Assembly: GCA_045576655.1 (NCBI GenBank)
Contig: JAZNGW010000011.1
Location: 15,305-79,304 of the forward strand
Direction of reading: 5' to 3'
DNA from: RGIG8745 sp045576655
Lineage (GTDB): Bacteria; Bacteroidota; Bacteroidia; Bacteroidales; Bacteroidaceae
DNA length: 64,000 nt
The notes under the pieces are model-generated. The model was given only the letters and a program-made list of their open reading frames with translations. It ran no database searches and had not been told where the DNA came from. Shown one piece after another: positions 34,667 to 42,670 of this stretch. The position numbers and the translations under genes are program-made. Position 1 is the first letter of the stretch. The number at the start of each line of letters is the position of its first letter.

Positions 34667-35221
34667 TTATTTCAAAATGTACGTCAGAGACACTCCGATG
34701 CGAGTGGGGAGGAGATAGTAGCCAGTGGCGTTAGTCTTGATGGCTCCGTCCTGGGTGAAGTCGTTGTAGTTGTCATACTGGTAGTATTCTTTGTGCTTGT
34801 AACCGATGATACCGAAGCCGGCATGGGTATCGATATTGAGACGGTTGGTTATGTTGAAGACGTAACCGAAGGTAAGTCCTGCACCGTAGGCTGTTCCGTC
34901 ATAGAATTTTCCTTTCCAAAATATGTCGTATGAGGCGCCGATGGCACCGACTCCGACGAAGTGTTTGTGCATTGGTCGTCCGCCGAACCAGTAGCGCAGT
35001 TCTGGCTGTACTCCAATCATTTTCATATCCTGTCCCCAGGGTTTGTAGTTGCCAAAAACGTTCAAACCGATGGTTGTGCGTTCGCCTGTAACCATTTCTG
35101 CTCCGATGTTAGGGGTCTGAAACAGATCGAGCATCAAGTCTGTTCCGATAGCCAGTTGCTGAGCTTGTGTCTTGGTGGCACAGAGCAATGTGAGCATGAG
35201 TATGGATATGAGTCGTTTCAT
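34667..35221 (-). CDS. DUF3575 outer-membrane protein
   Basis: This 184-residue protein has a signal peptide ending in KTQAQ and the DUF3575 core: TPNIGAEMVTGERTTIGLNV, QPELRYWFGGRPMHKHFVGV and YDGTAYGAGLTFGYVF. The barrel-like strands end in GVSLTYILK. DUF3575 proteins recur in fimbrillin loci of Bacteroidales, where they are thought to serve assembly or anchoring at the outer membrane. It is the second DUF3575 gene of this operon, after a 94-bp spacer that holds a strong hairpin. Confidence 0.82.
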   Translation of the reverse strand: MKRLISILMLTLLCATKTQAQQLAIGTDLMLDLFQTPNIGAEMVTGERTTIGLNVFGNYKPWGQDMKMIGVQPELRYWFGGRPMHKHFVGVGAIGASYDIFWKGKFYDGTAYGAGLTFGYVFNITNRLNIDTHAGFGIIGYKHKEYYQYDNYNDFTQDGAIKTNATGYYLLPTRIGVSLTYILK

Positions 35222-35252
35222 GTTGTGATGTGTAAGGGAATGTTGTTGGGTA

Positions 35253-35283
35253 ATGAGGGTACGCCTCGAAGACGTACCCTCAT
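35253..35283. other. Intercistronic hairpin between fimbrillin and DUF3575 genes
   Basis: ATGAGGGTACG (35253-35263) and CGTACCCTCAT (35273-35283) form a perfect 11-bp stem with a 9-base loop. No T-run follows on the minus strand, so it is more likely an RNA-stabilising or attenuating stem than a full terminator. It would separate expression of the fimbrillins from that of the tail genes. Confidence 0.6.
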
Positions 35284-35314
35284 CAAATAAAGTGTTTATG
35301 AAAAATGAGATTGC

Positions 35315-36445
35315 TTAGAACTCAAGATCACCGATGTTTGTTTCGTCTTCAATCCAAGCATCGAGAGTACCTTTCACTTCGATAACCTTAGGACCATTGA
35401 TAATCATCTTCACGTTGTAAGATTTTCCAGCCTCGAAGTTGTCTGCGTTACGAATTTCCATAGGGTGCTCTGGCTGGAAGATGTTTCCATTTTTGTCCTT
35501 GAGAACAACGTTTACATAGTAGTGGAATGCAGGATCTTCAGGGACAGGGAGAAGAATGCCGCCGCCAATCTTGGTTCCTTCTTCTAATACCCAGTACTCT
35601 TCGCCAAGTGGTGAGTCGTCAGCTTCGCAAAGTTCAAAGTCTTCGAGGTTGTAGCTCCAATCAAATGTGAGCACACCATCGTTCTCTGGGTTTGTCCTGT
35701 CGGCAATGATGAGGTTACCTGTTGTAGGTACGCTTAGGATTGTGATTGACTCAATACCCATTTCGAGCGACTTGGCAATAGAACCGTCTGCATCTGCTCC
35801 TGGCACACAACTGAATGTCATGCGCATGAGCTTGTGCTTAAATGTGATGGTTGGTGTTACGTCTTTGTGCTCAGGGTCGCGGAAGTATTTAGCACAGTAT
35901 GCCATGCTGTCGTCTGCAACTTCTGTCTTACCCCAGATGATGTCCTGTGTTCCGTCGATAACGAAGTCAACGCTTCTCTGAGTATCTGTAGAGTTAACTT
36001 CTTCTTGACGAGGGTAGTAACCGTAGAAACGGTAACTATGCCAGTTACCTGTAGGATACCAGCGCTGTACGCCGTCAGTCCAAACGATGTCAGTTGACAA
36101 TCCGTCTTCGTTGATAACAGCGTCAGCCTCCACGTTGTCCATCCAGACAGAATACTCTGTTGCTGCAGTTCCTGGAGTCCAGTCGATATCGAGCTCTTTA
36201 GGATTGATGTTGAGCGAACCTTTTGCTAAACAGAATATTCCGAGACCTTCTGCCTCAAACACTCCGTTTTCATCAGATTCGATGCTGGCACGAGTACCTG
36301 CTGCACTTCCTGTTGAAAGTTTGATTTCCACATCGCTGTTGCCGATGTGTGTGCTTACAGATCCGCCTGAGATATTGTCGTCAGAAGAGCAACTTGCTAA
36401 AAACCCCAATGCGACAAATGCTAATATGCTTATTTTTTTGTTCAT
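35315..36445 (-). CDS. Fimbrillin-family lipoprotein (third in operon)
   Basis: This 376-residue lipoprotein has lipobox LASC (Cys19). A Thr-Arg pair follows at 51-52 (AGTRAS), the position where FimA/Mfa-type pilins are trimmed by an Arg-specific protease. The body has two beta-sandwich-like halves, with VIDGTQDIIWGK and FEAGKSYNVKMIINGPKVI, as in the fimbrillin family. Such proteins polymerise into type V pili or form the tip. It shares the IDG(S/T)QDI motif with the next two upstream genes, so all three are paralogues. Confidence 0.82.
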   Translation of the reverse strand: MNKKISILAFVALGFLASCSSDDNISGGSVSTHIGNSDVEIKLSTGSAAGTRASIESDENGVFEAEGLGIFCLAKGSLNINPKELDIDWTPGTAATEYSVWMDNVEADAVINEDGLSTDIVWTDGVQRWYPTGNWHSYRFYGYYPRQEEVNSTDTQRSVDFVIDGTQDIIWGKTEVADDSMAYCAKYFRDPEHKDVTPTITFKHKLMRMTFSCVPGADADGSIAKSLEMGIESITILSVPTTGNLIIADRTNPENDGVLTFDWSYNLEDFELCEADDSPLGEEYWVLEEGTKIGGGILLPVPEDPAFHYYVNVVLKDKNGNIFQPEHPMEIRNADNFEAGKSYNVKMIINGPKVIEVKGTLDAWIEDETNIGDLEF

Positions 36446-36471
36446 GATGTGTCTTAATAGTTTGTTTGATA

Positions 36472-37692
36472 TTACATAAGGTCTTCGATTGGCAAGTCAA
36501 TGTCGTCGCCCTCGCCCCATGGAGTGAGTTCTGTATTGATAGTGATCTTGCTCAATCCCCAGAGTGTAAGCATTACCTTGTAAGACTTTCCTGCTTCGAA
36601 AGTTGTTTCTGTTGTAGGCTTGAATGTAGTCTTGTATACAGATGTTACGTCTTCTCTTGTACCGTCAATCTTTACTTCAACATTTTGCTTTACGCTAACT
36701 TCAATATCATATTCGTCAGCAGGAGCAAGAATCAAAGCATCGCCTATTGGAGTGTAAACAGGGTTACCTTCGTCGTCCAACTTTGGAGATGTTATCGTCT
36801 CGTCGAGATCTACGAGTTCCTCGTTCTGGTTCAATGCGTCTGGGCGCTGCTTGAGTGTAAGCATTTCTCCCTCATCTGTGGCGTCGAATACAACTTGCTC
36901 TTTTTTAACATCGCCAGTGTAAGCGATAGTGAATGTACCGTTAGTCTTAGACTTGATCTTAATGGCTGTAACTGTAATCTTGTTTCCTGCACCGCCTTCG
37001 CATACTGTAGCATCGCCACCCTTAACCTGGAATGTTAGACGAGTGAGGAGGTGCTCGAACTTAAGGTTTGGTTGTACATTTCGGCGAGCGGCGTAAGCAC
37101 TGTAAATACGTGTTGCGTTCTCTTCGCCTATAGCGAGGATGTCGTCTTCTGTAGGAACAGCCTTGGCAGCCATGATGTCCTGTGAACCGTCGATAACGAA
37201 AGGAACAACCATGCTCTGAGTACCATCTTCGTTTTCTACGATTTCAGGAGTGTTTGTTGGGTCCCAAGCATCGTCGAGGTGGAAACCCCAAAAGTCGAAA
37301 CTGCCCTGTACTGGATAGTACTTGATGTATTCGTCTGTGCGGATAGCTTCACCTGAAACGGCACCGTCAGGAGCGTTCAGTGTTGTGTTAGCGTCAAAAA
37401 TATTAACCTCTTCGCCTGTTGTCTGATTGATTTCTGTAGCATAGTAGAGTGTACCCTTGTTGAACATACAAACGTTGAGTTCCTGACCGCTCCATACGTT
37501 TTCCTCAACAGTTGTACCTCCGACAGTACCTGTACCTCTGGTGCCGAGATCCATTTTGTTGGCAACACCAATCTCAATTTTTACTAAACCGTTGTCATCT
37601 GTGCCTCCGTTGTTAGCAACGGGTGCCTCATCCTGTGAACAACTGCAGAGCATTGCTGTAGCAGCAAATGCAAAAAGAAATGACTTTCTCAT
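36472..37692 (-). CDS. Fimbrillin-family lipoprotein (second in operon)
   Basis: This 406-residue lipoprotein has the signal ATAMLCSC (acylated Cys16 or 18) and Thr51-Arg52 in LGTRGT as a probable maturation site. Family motifs are VIDGSQDIMAAK, LKFEHLLTRLTFQVKGG and FEAGKSYKVMLTLWGLSKI. Its position in the middle of the fimbrillin set and its typical length make it a candidate major subunit, which cannot be proved from sequence. It is 26 bp ahead of the third fimbrillin. Confidence 0.82.
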   Translation of the reverse strand: MRKSFLFAFAATAMLCSCSQDEAPVANNGGTDDNGLVKIEIGVANKMDLGTRGTGTVGGTTVEENVWSGQELNVCMFNKGTLYYATEINQTTGEEVNIFDANTTLNAPDGAVSGEAIRTDEYIKYYPVQGSFDFWGFHLDDAWDPTNTPEIVENEDGTQSMVVPFVIDGSQDIMAAKAVPTEDDILAIGEENATRIYSAYAARRNVQPNLKFEHLLTRLTFQVKGGDATVCEGGAGNKITVTAIKIKSKTNGTFTIAYTGDVKKEQVVFDATDEGEMLTLKQRPDALNQNEELVDLDETITSPKLDDEGNPVYTPIGDALILAPADEYDIEVSVKQNVEVKIDGTREDVTSVYKTTFKPTTETTFEAGKSYKVMLTLWGLSKITINTELTPWGEGDDIDLPIEDLM

Positions 37693-37758
37693 GTTTTTGT
37701 TGTTTTTGAAAAGTTAATAAATAATTATAATCTCTATATTAATACTTTTTGTTGTTTT

Positions 37759-39228
37759 TTATTCTAACGGAACGTCGAAGAAGTCATCTTCATCCAAATC
37801 AACATCGCCGCCTTCCTTCCAGCCTTCCATCTGTGCTACTATTTCAATAGGTTGCAATCCATAGACGGCAATCTTGATGTCGTAACTATAACCTGATTTG
37901 AATTTATAGAGTCCGGTGGATTCTTCTATGTTTTGCTGTTCTGAAGGTGCTTTTATATCGTAAACTACGTGCGGGTAGCGGATACCGTATTCGTCACCGT
38001 TTTCGGAAATCTGGTATTTCTCCTTGTAATGCAGGATGAGTCTTATAGTTTCGCTTGGTGGAACGAGAAGGCAATCGCCAATAGGTGTGGCTGTTCTTTC
38101 CATCCATTTATTGTTTGGCAGTTTCTTGTCTTCCTCCGTCATTACAATGTTGTAGAAGTCTTGGCGCAGGGGCTGGTTTTCTTCGATGCCGTCGATCGAC
38201 TTTTCTTTTAGGTATATGCTGCTGAGCGGTTGGTCATCTCTGAATGTCAATCCCACTTTGCTCAGGTCGGTTGAAGCGACAACGAGTTTGCCTTGGGTAA
38301 TGGTCTTCACTTCAATGCCAGTGATAGTGATGTTTTCACTTCGTCCATCACCAGGGTACGCGGTGAATTTCAGTCTTGTCAATTGGTGCTTAACGTCGAT
38401 AGTAGGGTTTATCCCTCTATGTGCAGAGTAAGTACTGTAGCCGTAACTCAGGATGTTGTTTATGTTGTTTTGCTCAGTGTCGGACAAAATGTCATCGTAC
38501 ATTTTTTGTGCTTTCTCCTTGCTAATTTTACCATCATCGTCTCTGACGTTGTATCCTAAATCATTCATGACCTCTTCGATTTCGAGTTTCGGCGAATAAC
38601 CGCACATGATGTCCTGAGAACCGTCGATTTCGATGTTGTAGTAAATCTCATTTCGGGTACGTGTAGTGTTTGTTGAGTTAGGTTCAAAATCGTCAATGTA
38701 GTAGGCAAAGAAATTATAGCCGTAGTCCTGATGGACAGAACTGTAGTAGAGTTGTTCAGGTTCCTTTGTCTCTCTATTTTTCAGGATTTCAACGCCCTCG
38801 TTGTCGCTGTTGAGTCGTGCTGGTCTGCCCATCCAGTAGAGGTTGCCACTATTCACTCCGTTGTCAATAAGGCAGTTCTCGTAGTCGGGCTCAGAATTCC
38901 CGCCATGTACTGAGTTCATCGATTCAGCCATGTTTACATCTTGCGAGTTATGGAACGCAAAGATGTTGAGGAGTATATTCTTGCGTTTCGCCTCAAAGTT
39001 TGATTCATTGGGGTCGAAGGCGCCGGTTCCTCTGGTTGTGATTGAAAATAATGACGGCTTCTGCACAAAAAGCATGATTGGTGTCTTTGATGATGCCTCT
39101 TGGTTTTCGATTATTGGTTTGTCGTCTTCAAATTCCAAACTTGGGTATGACTCCGAGCAACTTGAGAGTGCAAGGAGACATGACCACAGAGCAGGAATAA
39201 ATGAATATTTGCGTCTTAAGCGTTCCAT
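37759..39228 (-). CDS. Fimbrillin-family lipoprotein, larger (first in operon)
   Basis: This 489-residue lipoprotein has lipobox LSSC (Cys24) and a Thr-Arg pair at 65-66 (ITTRGTGAF). It has the family motifs IDGSQDIMCGY, INPTIDVKHQLTRLKFTAY and FKSGYSYDIKIAVYGLQPI. It is longer than its paralogues because of insertions in the N-terminal half (around NSGNLYWMGRPARLN). Larger fimbrillins often act as minor or tip subunits, which is inference here. It is 36 bp after the DUF5119 gene. Confidence 0.8.
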   Translation of the reverse strand: MERLRRKYSFIPALWSCLLALSSCSESYPSLEFEDDKPIIENQEASSKTPIMLFVQKPSLFSITTRGTGAFDPNESNFEAKRKNILLNIFAFHNSQDVNMAESMNSVHGGNSEPDYENCLIDNGVNSGNLYWMGRPARLNSDNEGVEILKNRETKEPEQLYYSSVHQDYGYNFFAYYIDDFEPNSTNTTRTRNEIYYNIEIDGSQDIMCGYSPKLEIEEVMNDLGYNVRDDDGKISKEKAQKMYDDILSDTEQNNINNILSYGYSTYSAHRGINPTIDVKHQLTRLKFTAYPGDGRSENITITGIEVKTITQGKLVVASTDLSKVGLTFRDDQPLSSIYLKEKSIDGIEENQPLRQDFYNIVMTEEDKKLPNNKWMERTATPIGDCLLVPPSETIRLILHYKEKYQISENGDEYGIRYPHVVYDIKAPSEQQNIEESTGLYKFKSGYSYDIKIAVYGLQPIEIVAQMEGWKEGGDVDLDEDDFFDVPLE

Positions 39229-39264
39229 TTCTTGTATATTACCTTTACCTTAATGCTTAATGAA

Positions 39265-40548
39265 TTAGATGTCTACGATGATGTCGGAAGTGTTCACCCA
39301 TCGGTCAATTTTGTTCTCGTTTTGGTTCTCAATGATATTTCTGCCGTCAATCTTCAAAAGATCTTTGATATTGAGTGTTCCATGTGCTTTTGAACGGCGT
39401 GCGTGTGTGCCATCGTCAGTTATTTCGATTAGTCCTGCCTCGTCAATAGTGTTGCAGAGGTTTATCCTACCTTGTATCTTTTTCTTGAATTTGTATTCCC
39501 CGCCAGTGTCGTTGCTATTTGTGGTGGCAGTGACAAATATCATCACTTGCAATATGCCTGGGCCTACAGTCATTTCAGATGAGCTGCTCCTGACAATGCT
39601 GGTTACGTTAATGTTCTTTTTGCAGACAATCTGCTTGTTAGTGTAGTTGTCTTCTTCGATGGGATTGCCGCTGCCATTCTCCATGTTCATTTTGAAGAGC
39701 ATTTTATAGGTCTTTGTGATGTCAACAAAACCATTGGATAGGTTTATCTTGTGGGGTATTCCTGCTATTTCGGCTATGACCGAATCAACTGCTAATTTGA
39801 CGCCCCCTTCTTTCTGTATCTTAAAAATAATGTCTATGTCTTGGGTTAGAGGTTTGGGGCTGAATGCGCATTCTGCAGGTTGTTTGTAGATAATCTTCTT
39901 ACTTTCTATCGTATCGAAGTATACGGCTGGCATGTCTGCCTGAATGTATTGTGCGTACGGGTTGTAGTCGACCCAGTCGTCTGTAGGGCGCCTAAGTGCG
40001 GGGTCGTTCTTTTGGTATGACTTGTACGACACGTATATGTCCTGAAGTTTTATTTGGTTTTTTGTGTCAGCCATGTAGTTGAATACCTCGCTGTAGTCAA
40101 GTTCGGTATCGTCCATGTTGAAAGCCAAAAACTTATAGTCGCCAGAGAGAATTTTGAACTCTTTTACTTCGTTGTGGTTTTCTGTCGTGTTGATTGTGGG
40201 AGCGCTGTTTGCCTCATCCGAATTGCTTGTGTCGTCAGTTGGGGCGTCTGGTGGTGTATCAGAATCAGATGGGGGAGCTGGGACATTCTCTTTTGGACCG
40301 TTAAATAAGTATTCGCCGTGTCCTGTCTCTGTATCCACCTTGAAACCGCATTTCCAAGAGTTGAAGACTCTGTCTGCAATGATAAACATGGAGTCAGGTG
40401 CTGTGGCGGTTTCGTCCCAACTGAACGTTACTTTTAAGCCAGTTCTGTGAGGATGTTCCACGTCATAGCATAGGTCTGCGTCAGTGCATGCGCCACAGAA
40501 GCAAACTATTATGATTACAGACAACGAAAGGATGAAATGCTTAAACAT
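39265..40548 (-). CDS. DUF5119 lipoprotein, possible anchor of the fimbria-like structure
   Basis: This 427-residue lipoprotein (Cys21 in CFCGAC) opens with the DUF5119 signature LCYDVEHPHRTGLKVTFSWD. DUF5119 proteins are related in position to the Mfa2/FimB anchor subunits and commonly precede fimbrillins. A Pro/Asp/Ser-rich linker (around PAPPSDSDTPPDAPTDD, about 93-118) interrupts the first domain, unusual for the family. The start overlaps the end of the upstream DUF3575 gene by 8 bp, so translation is probably coupled. No Thr-Arg trimming site is evident, as expected of an anchor. Confidence 0.78.
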   Translation of the reverse strand: MFKHFILSLSVIIIVCFCGACTDADLCYDVEHPHRTGLKVTFSWDETATAPDSMFIIADRVFNSWKCGFKVDTETGHGEYLFNGPKENVPAPPSDSDTPPDAPTDDTSNSDEANSAPTINTTENHNEVKEFKILSGDYKFLAFNMDDTELDYSEVFNYMADTKNQIKLQDIYVSYKSYQKNDPALRRPTDDWVDYNPYAQYIQADMPAVYFDTIESKKIIYKQPAECAFSPKPLTQDIDIIFKIQKEGGVKLAVDSVIAEIAGIPHKINLSNGFVDITKTYKMLFKMNMENGSGNPIEEDNYTNKQIVCKKNINVTSIVRSSSSEMTVGPGILQVMIFVTATTNSNDTGGEYKFKKKIQGRINLCNTIDEAGLIEITDDGTHARRSKAHGTLNIKDLLKIDGRNIIENQNENKIDRWVNTSDIIVDI

Positions 40549-41785
40549 AACTTCTCCTCCTTTCTTCCTTCATAAGGATTACGATGGACCAGTCCTCAGA
40601 CTCTTCTTTTATTATAAAAGCAGTGTCTCCGTTCTTCTTTTCCTCTTCGCCTTTTTTCTTTTTCCCCTTTTTTATCTTTGGACTATTTGCCTTGTCTGCT
40701 TTTTTGTTTCCATTTTTTTGCTCTTTATTTTTCTTTTTTTCGGCTTTGTCTTTTTCTTTTTGTTCTGCCTTATTTTTCTTTTCCCTTTCCAGCTCTCTGT
40801 GCAAACTGTCTTTACGTGTTATATCATTATTTACTTTGCTCTGATATTCACTATCCGCATCGTATCTCCAACGATACTTCTTAGTAATAGGATAGCTGCC
40901 TTCCCAAATGACTTTTTCAATATCATTGCCGTTCTTGTCTTTCTTCTTAACGGCATACTTGCCGAAACGATACACAAATCCCACCTTGATCTCTGTGATG
41001 ACAGGATAAGGGACAATGTGCCAGCCTTTGCTCTCTACGACAGAGTAGCAGTTGCTTTCACGATTGTGTCTGTATGTGTCGTATTTGGTGTAAGCGATCC
41101 CTCCGCTTATGCCGAGTTCAAAGTCAAGGCTACTGCCATTTTGGTATTCAAATAGAGGACGGATGATGCCGTAGGTCATGCCCAGCCCGAAAGCGCTACC
41201 TTGCTTGCCTTCGCGACCTAATAGGATAGAGTAGTTTGAGTGGGATAGATATACGCCTCGATAGTAAGTTGTCGTGGCGAATTTGGTTATGTCTTTTCTT
41301 CTTGGAGAAAACAAGCGTGCAGTCCACCACCTATGAGGGTCAAAACCATTGTTTTGTCTTTCGATAATAGTGTCGCCTTTGGAATTAATGATGGTGTCTG
41401 AATAATTCATCTGGCGTCTGCGGCGGTAGTTTCGGAGTTCAAGTTTTACTCCTGAAGTATTATAAACCATGCCAGGTTTGTAGGTATGGGATGACTGCCA
41501 GTTGCCGCGTAAGTTCATGCCTATGGCCCAACGGCTCCAGTTTTTGTTGAGAAGGTCGTATTCCACACCGATGTTTGGAGTAAGAAGTAGCCAGTCAATG
41601 GCGTTAGTACGCAGTGACAGGCGTTGGCTTGTAGTCAGCGTGTCGACTTTTGTGCGTGTCTCCATAACTTGCGCCTGCATGGAGGTTGCTAATATAAATA
41701 ATATAAATCCTGTTAATAGGGAACAGCCTAATCTTACCACCTTAAATGTTGCAAAAATACAAAAACACGAACCTTTTGATAGCAT
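40541..41785 (-). CDS. DUF3575 protein with Lys-rich C-terminal tail, first gene of the fimbria-like operon
   Basis: This 414-residue protein has a signal segment (LLTGFILFILATSMQAQ) and a DUF3575 core with LSLRTNAIDWLLLTPNIGVE, NWSRWAIGMNLRGNW and VGFVYRFGKYAVKKKD. Residues about 330-385 are a run of Lys, Glu and Asn, such as EQKEKDKAEKKKNKEQKN, likely to be disordered. The last 30 residues are ordinary again. The start at 41785 fits the promoter, leaving a leader of about 20 bases. It leads nine genes transcribed toward 29.1 kb. Confidence 0.8.
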   Translation of the reverse strand: MLSKGSCFCIFATFKVVRLGCSLLTGFILFILATSMQAQVMETRTKVDTLTTSQRLSLRTNAIDWLLLTPNIGVEYDLLNKNWSRWAIGMNLRGNWQSSHTYKPGMVYNTSGVKLELRNYRRRRQMNYSDTIINSKGDTIIERQNNGFDPHRWWTARLFSPRRKDITKFATTTYYRGVYLSHSNYSILLGREGKQGSAFGLGMTYGIIRPLFEYQNGSSLDFELGISGGIAYTKYDTYRHNRESNCYSVVESKGWHIVPYPVITEIKVGFVYRFGKYAVKKKDKNGNDIEKVIWEGSYPITKKYRWRYDADSEYQSKVNNDITRKDSLHRELEREKKNKAEQKEKDKAEKKKNKEQKNGNKKADKANSPKIKKGKKKKGEEEKKNGDTAFIIKEESEDWSIVILMKEERRRSYV

Positions 41786-41813
41786 TCGCGTTTTATTTGT
41801 TATATAATTTTTG

Positions 41814-41867
41814 CAAAATTAAACAAAAAGAGAAAAATTACCCCCCCCAAATGTTAAATATTGTTAA
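41814..41867 (-). promoter_or_regulatory. Poly-G promoter of the fimbria-like operon
   Basis: In minus-strand order there are two TTAAC repeats 10 bp apart (41853-41857 and 41863-41867), eight Gs (41841-41848), TAA, 16 bp and TAATTTTG (41814-41821), which fits the -7 consensus. The geometry from the G-run to the -7 box equals that at 28967-29001 exactly. Confidence 0.7.
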
Positions 41868-41929
41868 CATGGTGAATTGTTGACATTTGAGGAGTGAGGA
41901 ATTCTGTTTGTTGAGTTTAAAACTTCGGA

Positions 41930-42010
41930 CTTAGTCTGAGTTTGTATAAACTTAGTCTGAGTTTGTACGTTCTTAGCCTAAGTATGTATAAACTTAGTCT
42001 GAGTTTGAAG
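41930..42010. repeat. Four-unit 21-bp array upstream of the fimbria-like promoter
   Basis: Units begin at 41930, 41951, 41972 and 41993, each starting CTTAGTCTGAGTTTGTA or a variant (unit 3: CTTAGCCTAAGTATGTA). The start of each unit is a short palindrome, CTTAG-n-CTRAG. The pitch is exactly 21 bp, two turns of the helix, and the array ends about 60 bp upstream of the TTAAC repeats. This suits cooperative protein binding. It is not a CRISPR array, since no unique spacers exist. Confidence 0.7.
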
Positions 42011-42027
42011 ATTTTGGCGGGGACTGG

Positions 42028-42654
42028 TTATTCAGGATTCCCGCCCATGACGAGTCGGTAGAGGTTGCATCCGATGAAGTTGCCAAGGGCGAGGCACGGA
42101 TGCAGGATGAGGATTTCGCTCCAGTGGGTCTGTAGGTAGTCAAAGGAGATGGTGCCGTAGTAGAATGAGTCGGCTACGCAGTGAGGGAATCCGCAGATGA
42201 TGAAGAGCGGGATGCCGAGCAACATTGGCAGGAGTATGCCTTTGCGGGCAAAGGTGACGACGGTGGTCATGATGAATCCGCAGGCTATGGCGAGGATGCC
42301 GCTTTGCCAGTAGCCTACAGTAAGACGGCCTTCGAGGATTCCTTGTGCGGCAGCACCTAATTCAAGTGGGGAAAGACGGGCAAGCAGGGCGATAAGTAAA
42401 CAGCCTACAACATTTCCGAGCAAAATAAGAAGTAAATGGCCCAATGAAGGCGCAACTGACAGTTGCCCCTTGTCGTTGTAGAATTTTATAAACCCTGCTG
42501 TACCCGTGTATAGTGCAAGTTTGTAGTTGACGACGGCGAGCAGACCGAAGGAGAAGAGAGCTGCTCCGATGATGTTCATCGTGGCGAGATACCCCCATCC
42601 GGCTATGCCGATGCAAAGGCCTGCGATTATGGCTGATTTGAATGTTTTTATCAT
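42028..42654 (-). CDS. Formate/nitrite transporter (FNT) family channel
   Basis: This protein of about 208 residues has six hydrophobic segments, starting IIAGLCIGIAGWGYLATMNI. It carries the FNT-like re-entrant signatures LGNVVGCLLIALLA and FIICGFPHCVADSFYY, the latter corresponding to the central His region of FocA/NirC. FNT channels move formate, nitrite or hydrosulfide across the inner membrane. The ATG at 42654 is preferred, because the longer frame from 42696 overlaps the upstream gene. It follows the SpmAB-like gene by 16 bp. The substrate is not readable. Confidence 0.82.
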   Translation of the reverse strand: MIKTFKSAIIAGLCIGIAGWGYLATMNIIGAALFSFGLLAVVNYKLALYTGTAGFIKFYNDKGQLSVAPSLGHLLLILLGNVVGCLLIALLARLSPLELGAAAQGILEGRLTVGYWQSGILAIACGFIMTTVVTFARKGILLPMLLGIPLFIICGFPHCVADSFYYGTISFDYLQTHWSEILILHPCLALGNFIGCNLYRLVMGGNPE

Positions 42655-42670
42655 GGTTGAGTGTTTTGTT

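Noticed and set aside
40484..41155. Plus-strand open frame rich in Phe and Leu that looks like a membrane protein
   Set aside because: It is the complement of the Lys/Glu-rich tail of the DUF3575 gene, since AAG/AAA codons read as CTT/TTT on the other strand.
41930..42010. CRISPR array
   Set aside because: The units are 21 bp, directly adjacent and degenerate, with no unique spacers and no cas genes.
42016..42045. Terminator hairpin at the end of the FNT gene (GGCGGGGA/TTCCCGCC)
   Set aside because: The stop codon lies in the loop and the following minus-strand bases are A-rich, not T-rich, so intrinsic termination is not supported.
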